This document shows, in pieces, positions 4,852 to 6,239 of a stretch of 6,239 bases of DNA; position 1 is the first letter of the stretch; each line of letters starts with the position of its first letter. Under the pieces are notes generated by a model that saw only the letters and a program-made list of their open reading frames with translations, was not told the DNA's origin and did no database searches. The translations under genes and the position numbers were made by a program. Source of the DNA: Candidatus Bathyarchaeota archaeon (GTDB taxonomy: Archaea > Thermoproteota > Bathyarchaeia > TCS64). Where the stretch lies: the NCBI GenBank assembly GCA_937877765.1, contig CALGBN010000562.1:1-6239 (forward strand), given 5' to 3'.

Positions 4852-5511
4852 CTAGTTTTGGGCAGCTGGAGCGGTACGGGTTTTCAACTCCTGAACTATG
4901 CCTTCAAGCTCAGATAAGGTCTGAATTACCTCGCTTTCAGCGAGCATCCGGTCCATCTCCGTCTCTTCCTCAAGCTGGTCAAAGATGTTCTTCAGTTCTC
5001 CTTCCTCAATTAATGGCTCAATCTCACCAGTATCAGCTACCTTAATCTTGGTAGTCTTATACTTCGCAAGAGCCTCATCATCTGGTTTCTCTTTCTCAAA
5101 CTCGTCTTCAATGAGCTTATCAAACATTGATTCATCATCAAGCTCTTCTAGTAACTCCTCATCTTCAAGCGTATCTTCAACCGGATTCTCTTCAATAACG
5201 GGAAGATCAATAATAGGTTGAACCGTTTTTTGCAGAGTTCTGTTAGGAATCAATAAGCTAGACAAATCAAGTAGTCCTTTCATCTTCAATTTTACTTGGA
5301 AGAACTCATTGATCACAATAACCATACTAAAAGCCGTGAAAAAGTATGACGCAGCTAGACAAACCTCTACACCAGTGAACTGCAAACCATTCGATAGATC
5401 AACAGACTCAGAAATCACGTATAGTTGTGAGATCAAAGTCAGACTCATTAATAGGGTAGCTACAAGCAGTAGCCGTCCTGGTTCAAAGTTTCGTTTTAAC
5501 ATCTCTGACAT
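4852..5511 (-). CDS. Unrecognised membrane protein with acidic tail, archaellum-associated
   Basis: I do not recognise this 219-residue protein. After a basic N-terminus it has two membrane helices (about 14-34 and 48-70), joined by a short outer loop, then a basic stop-transfer (KLKMK, 74-78). That places the remaining ~140 residues in the cytoplasm. The tail is strikingly acidic (about 104-190, rich in Glu and Asp) and ends in a probable coiled coil (178-211). Three short related segments recur: FDKLIEDE (130-137), FDQLEEET (177-184) and DRMLAESE (187-194). It is encoded directly after arlJ and before arlG/arlF, in the place where a motor accessory would be expected. Size, membrane anchor and cytoplasmic coiled coil recall ArlX (Thermoproteota) and the ArlC/D/E adaptors (Euryarchaeota), but I see no sequence match to either. 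The start is ATG 5511: AGGTGA at 5517-5522 is spaced five bases ahead. A GTG at 5520 is in frame but is part of that ribosome-binding site. Confidence 0.8.
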   Translation of the reverse strand: MSEMLKRNFEPGRLLLVATLLMSLTLISQLYVISESVDLSNGLQFTGVEVCLAASYFFTAFSMVIVINEFFQVKLKMKGLLDLSSLLIPNRTLQKTVQPIIDLPVIEENPVEDTLEDEELLEELDDESMFDKLIEDEFEKEKPDDEALAKYKTTKIKVADTGEIEPLIEEGELKNIFDQLEEETEMDRMLAESEVIQTLSELEGIVQELKTRTAPAAQN

Positions 5512-5516
5512 CTTTT

Positions 5517-5522
5517 TCACCT
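5517..5522 (-). promoter_or_regulatory. AGGTGA ribosome-binding site spanning the arlJ stop
   Basis: The minus strand reads AGGTGA, the full archaeal Shine-Dalgarno complement. It shares AG with the arlJ stop codon and is five bases before ATG 5511. It moves the start of the X protein from the in-frame GTG (5520) to the ATG and ties translation of X to arlJ. Confidence 0.7.
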
Positions 5523-6239
5523 ATATCATTGCTACTCCCGCAAGGTATCCTTCAACCGCCTTGCTGATTATCAGATAGATCGCTCCACCCATGGTCAACT
5601 GCATACCCATATAGTAGAGCACCGTAAACCTGCTATCACCTTCCATGTTGTAAATGCTGAACACATTGTTCAATGAGAATAAACCCAACGCGAACACGAA
5701 GAAAAGCCTCATGAACTCTACATCAGGTACACTGAAGAAGTCAAGCATAGTCGCCATCTCACCGATGAAACCAATTAGTGAGGCGAAGAAACCGTCAATA
5801 ACAGAAAATAAAGCTGCTGCAACCACGTAAATAGGTACAGCTAATCCCACGTGATATCCTACTGCATTGTATCTTTGGTCACGAATTGTCGTATAGAGAT
5901 GGTAGTAATTCTCGATATCCTTGTAGGCTATGCCTAAGTCTCCACCAGTGTAGATTGTATCAGTCATGATGGTATTGATCCGTCTAATCAATAGGCTATC
6001 AATCTCAGTCTCAAAGCTCCACCAAGCGACACGAGGCTCAACCCGCATCCTTAGTTTATTGTTTAGACTCATGATAACATTATTTAAACTCCCAAAATCG
6101 GTCTCCACCGCACTGTCCATGATCTGGAGTAATGGGATGTTTGCTGAGAGGTTTGATGCCATGTACCGGAAGAAAGTAGGATAATCTCTCTCCATTGCCT
6201 TCACCTTTCTGACATATTGTTTGCCGATGAGTCCAGCCA
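5521..6239 (-). CDS. arlJ: ArlJ archaellum motor platform protein, C-terminal part
   Basis: This is the C-terminal 238 residues of ArlJ, the polytopic membrane protein (T2SF/TadC/PilC superfamily) that sits at the base of the archaellum and is acted on by the ATPase ArlI. The visible part starts with a cytoplasmic helical T2SF domain: ERDYPTFFRYMASNLSANIPLL (about 16-37), followed by the long helical region with TDTIYTGGDL near residue 100. Three to four membrane helices follow: the GLAVPIYVVAAALFSVI, FMRLFFVFALGLF and MGMQLTMGGAIYLIIS regions are clear. The frame stays open to the window edge (...AGLIGKQYVRKV) upstream of a GTG at 6204, so this is a partial gene and not one that starts there. 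Full ArlJ proteins are about 550 residues, so roughly the first half is missing. It ends in TAG at 5521-5523, two bases into the ribosome-binding site of the X gene. Confidence 0.85.
   Translation of the reverse strand, partial: AGLIGKQYVRKVKAMERDYPTFFRYMASNLSANIPLLQIMDSAVETDFGSLNNVIMSLNNKLRMRVEPRVAWWSFETEIDSLLIRRINTIMTDTIYTGGDLGIAYKDIENYYHLYTTIRDQRYNAVGYHVGLAVPIYVVAAALFSVIDGFFASLIGFIGEMATMLDFFSVPDVEFMRLFFVFALGLFSLNNVFSIYNMEGDSRFTVLYYMGMQLTMGGAIYLIISKAVEGYLAGVAMI

Noticed and set aside
4985..5221. Serine-rich plus-strand reading frame
   Set aside because: It is the antisense shadow of the Glu/Asp-rich tail of protein X; low-complexity Ser runs are the complement of acidic codons.
6202..6204. 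GTG as the start of arlJ with a complete 227-residue gene
   Set aside because: The frame continues open to the window edge with plausible ArlJ sequence, and the family needs a further N-terminal half. The AAGGTGAAGG there resembles a ribosome-binding site for ATG 6195, but is more likely coincidental coding sequence (Lys-Val-Lys-Ala).

Overview
This window looks like a fragment of an archaeal chromosome, probably from a metagenome or single-cell assembly. The archaeal signs are an archaellum (archaeal flagellum) gene cluster, a homotetramer-type archaeal tRNA-splicing endonuclease, a TrmB-type regulator, GGTG/AGGTGA ribosome-binding sites, TATA-like boxes and a T-run after a stop codon. Base composition is moderately AT-rich. 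I cannot place the lineage from sequence alone. An NrdR beside archaellum genes of unusual order suggests an uncultivated group (for example Asgard or a deep Thermoplasmata/Thermoproteota-type lineage), but that is a guess. The first 66 bases are not biology: they are an untrimmed Illumina P7/Nextera adapter, so genomic sequence starts at 67.

Layout. Plus strand: a PhoU-like DUF47 protein (106-756) and tRNA-intron endonuclease endA (769-1311), 12 bases apart, with the endA ribosome-binding site touching the upstream stop codon and a T9 run right after endA. Minus strand: nrdR (1502-1951), then a very small zinc-ribbon protein (1246-1449) whose 3' end runs antisense into endA across that same homopolymer. 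A divergent intergenic region (1952-2235) is rich in palindromes and promoter-like elements. It separates nrdR from a plus-strand TrmB-family regulator (2236-3144). A three-helix DUF5658-like membrane protein (3146-3463, minus) ends tail-to-tail with the regulator, one base away.

From 3546 to the right edge everything is on the minus strand and looks like one archaellum unit. In transcription order it holds the C-terminal part of arlJ (motor membrane platform, cut by the window edge), an unrecognised two-helix membrane protein with a long acidic cytoplasmic tail, an arlG-like gene and an arlF-like gene (stator/periplasmic components). The order J-X-G-F differs from the usual F-G-H-I-J. The unknown protein X sits in the assembly and is the best candidate for an undescribed archaellum motor or signalling component.

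Functional picture. The left side is housekeeping: phosphate or metal-linked regulation, tRNA splicing and dNTP-supply control. The centre is a regulator with a probable palindromic operator. The right side is motility. Nothing in the sequence directly links the TrmB regulator to the archaellum genes. No tRNA, rRNA, CRISPR array or mobile element was found.
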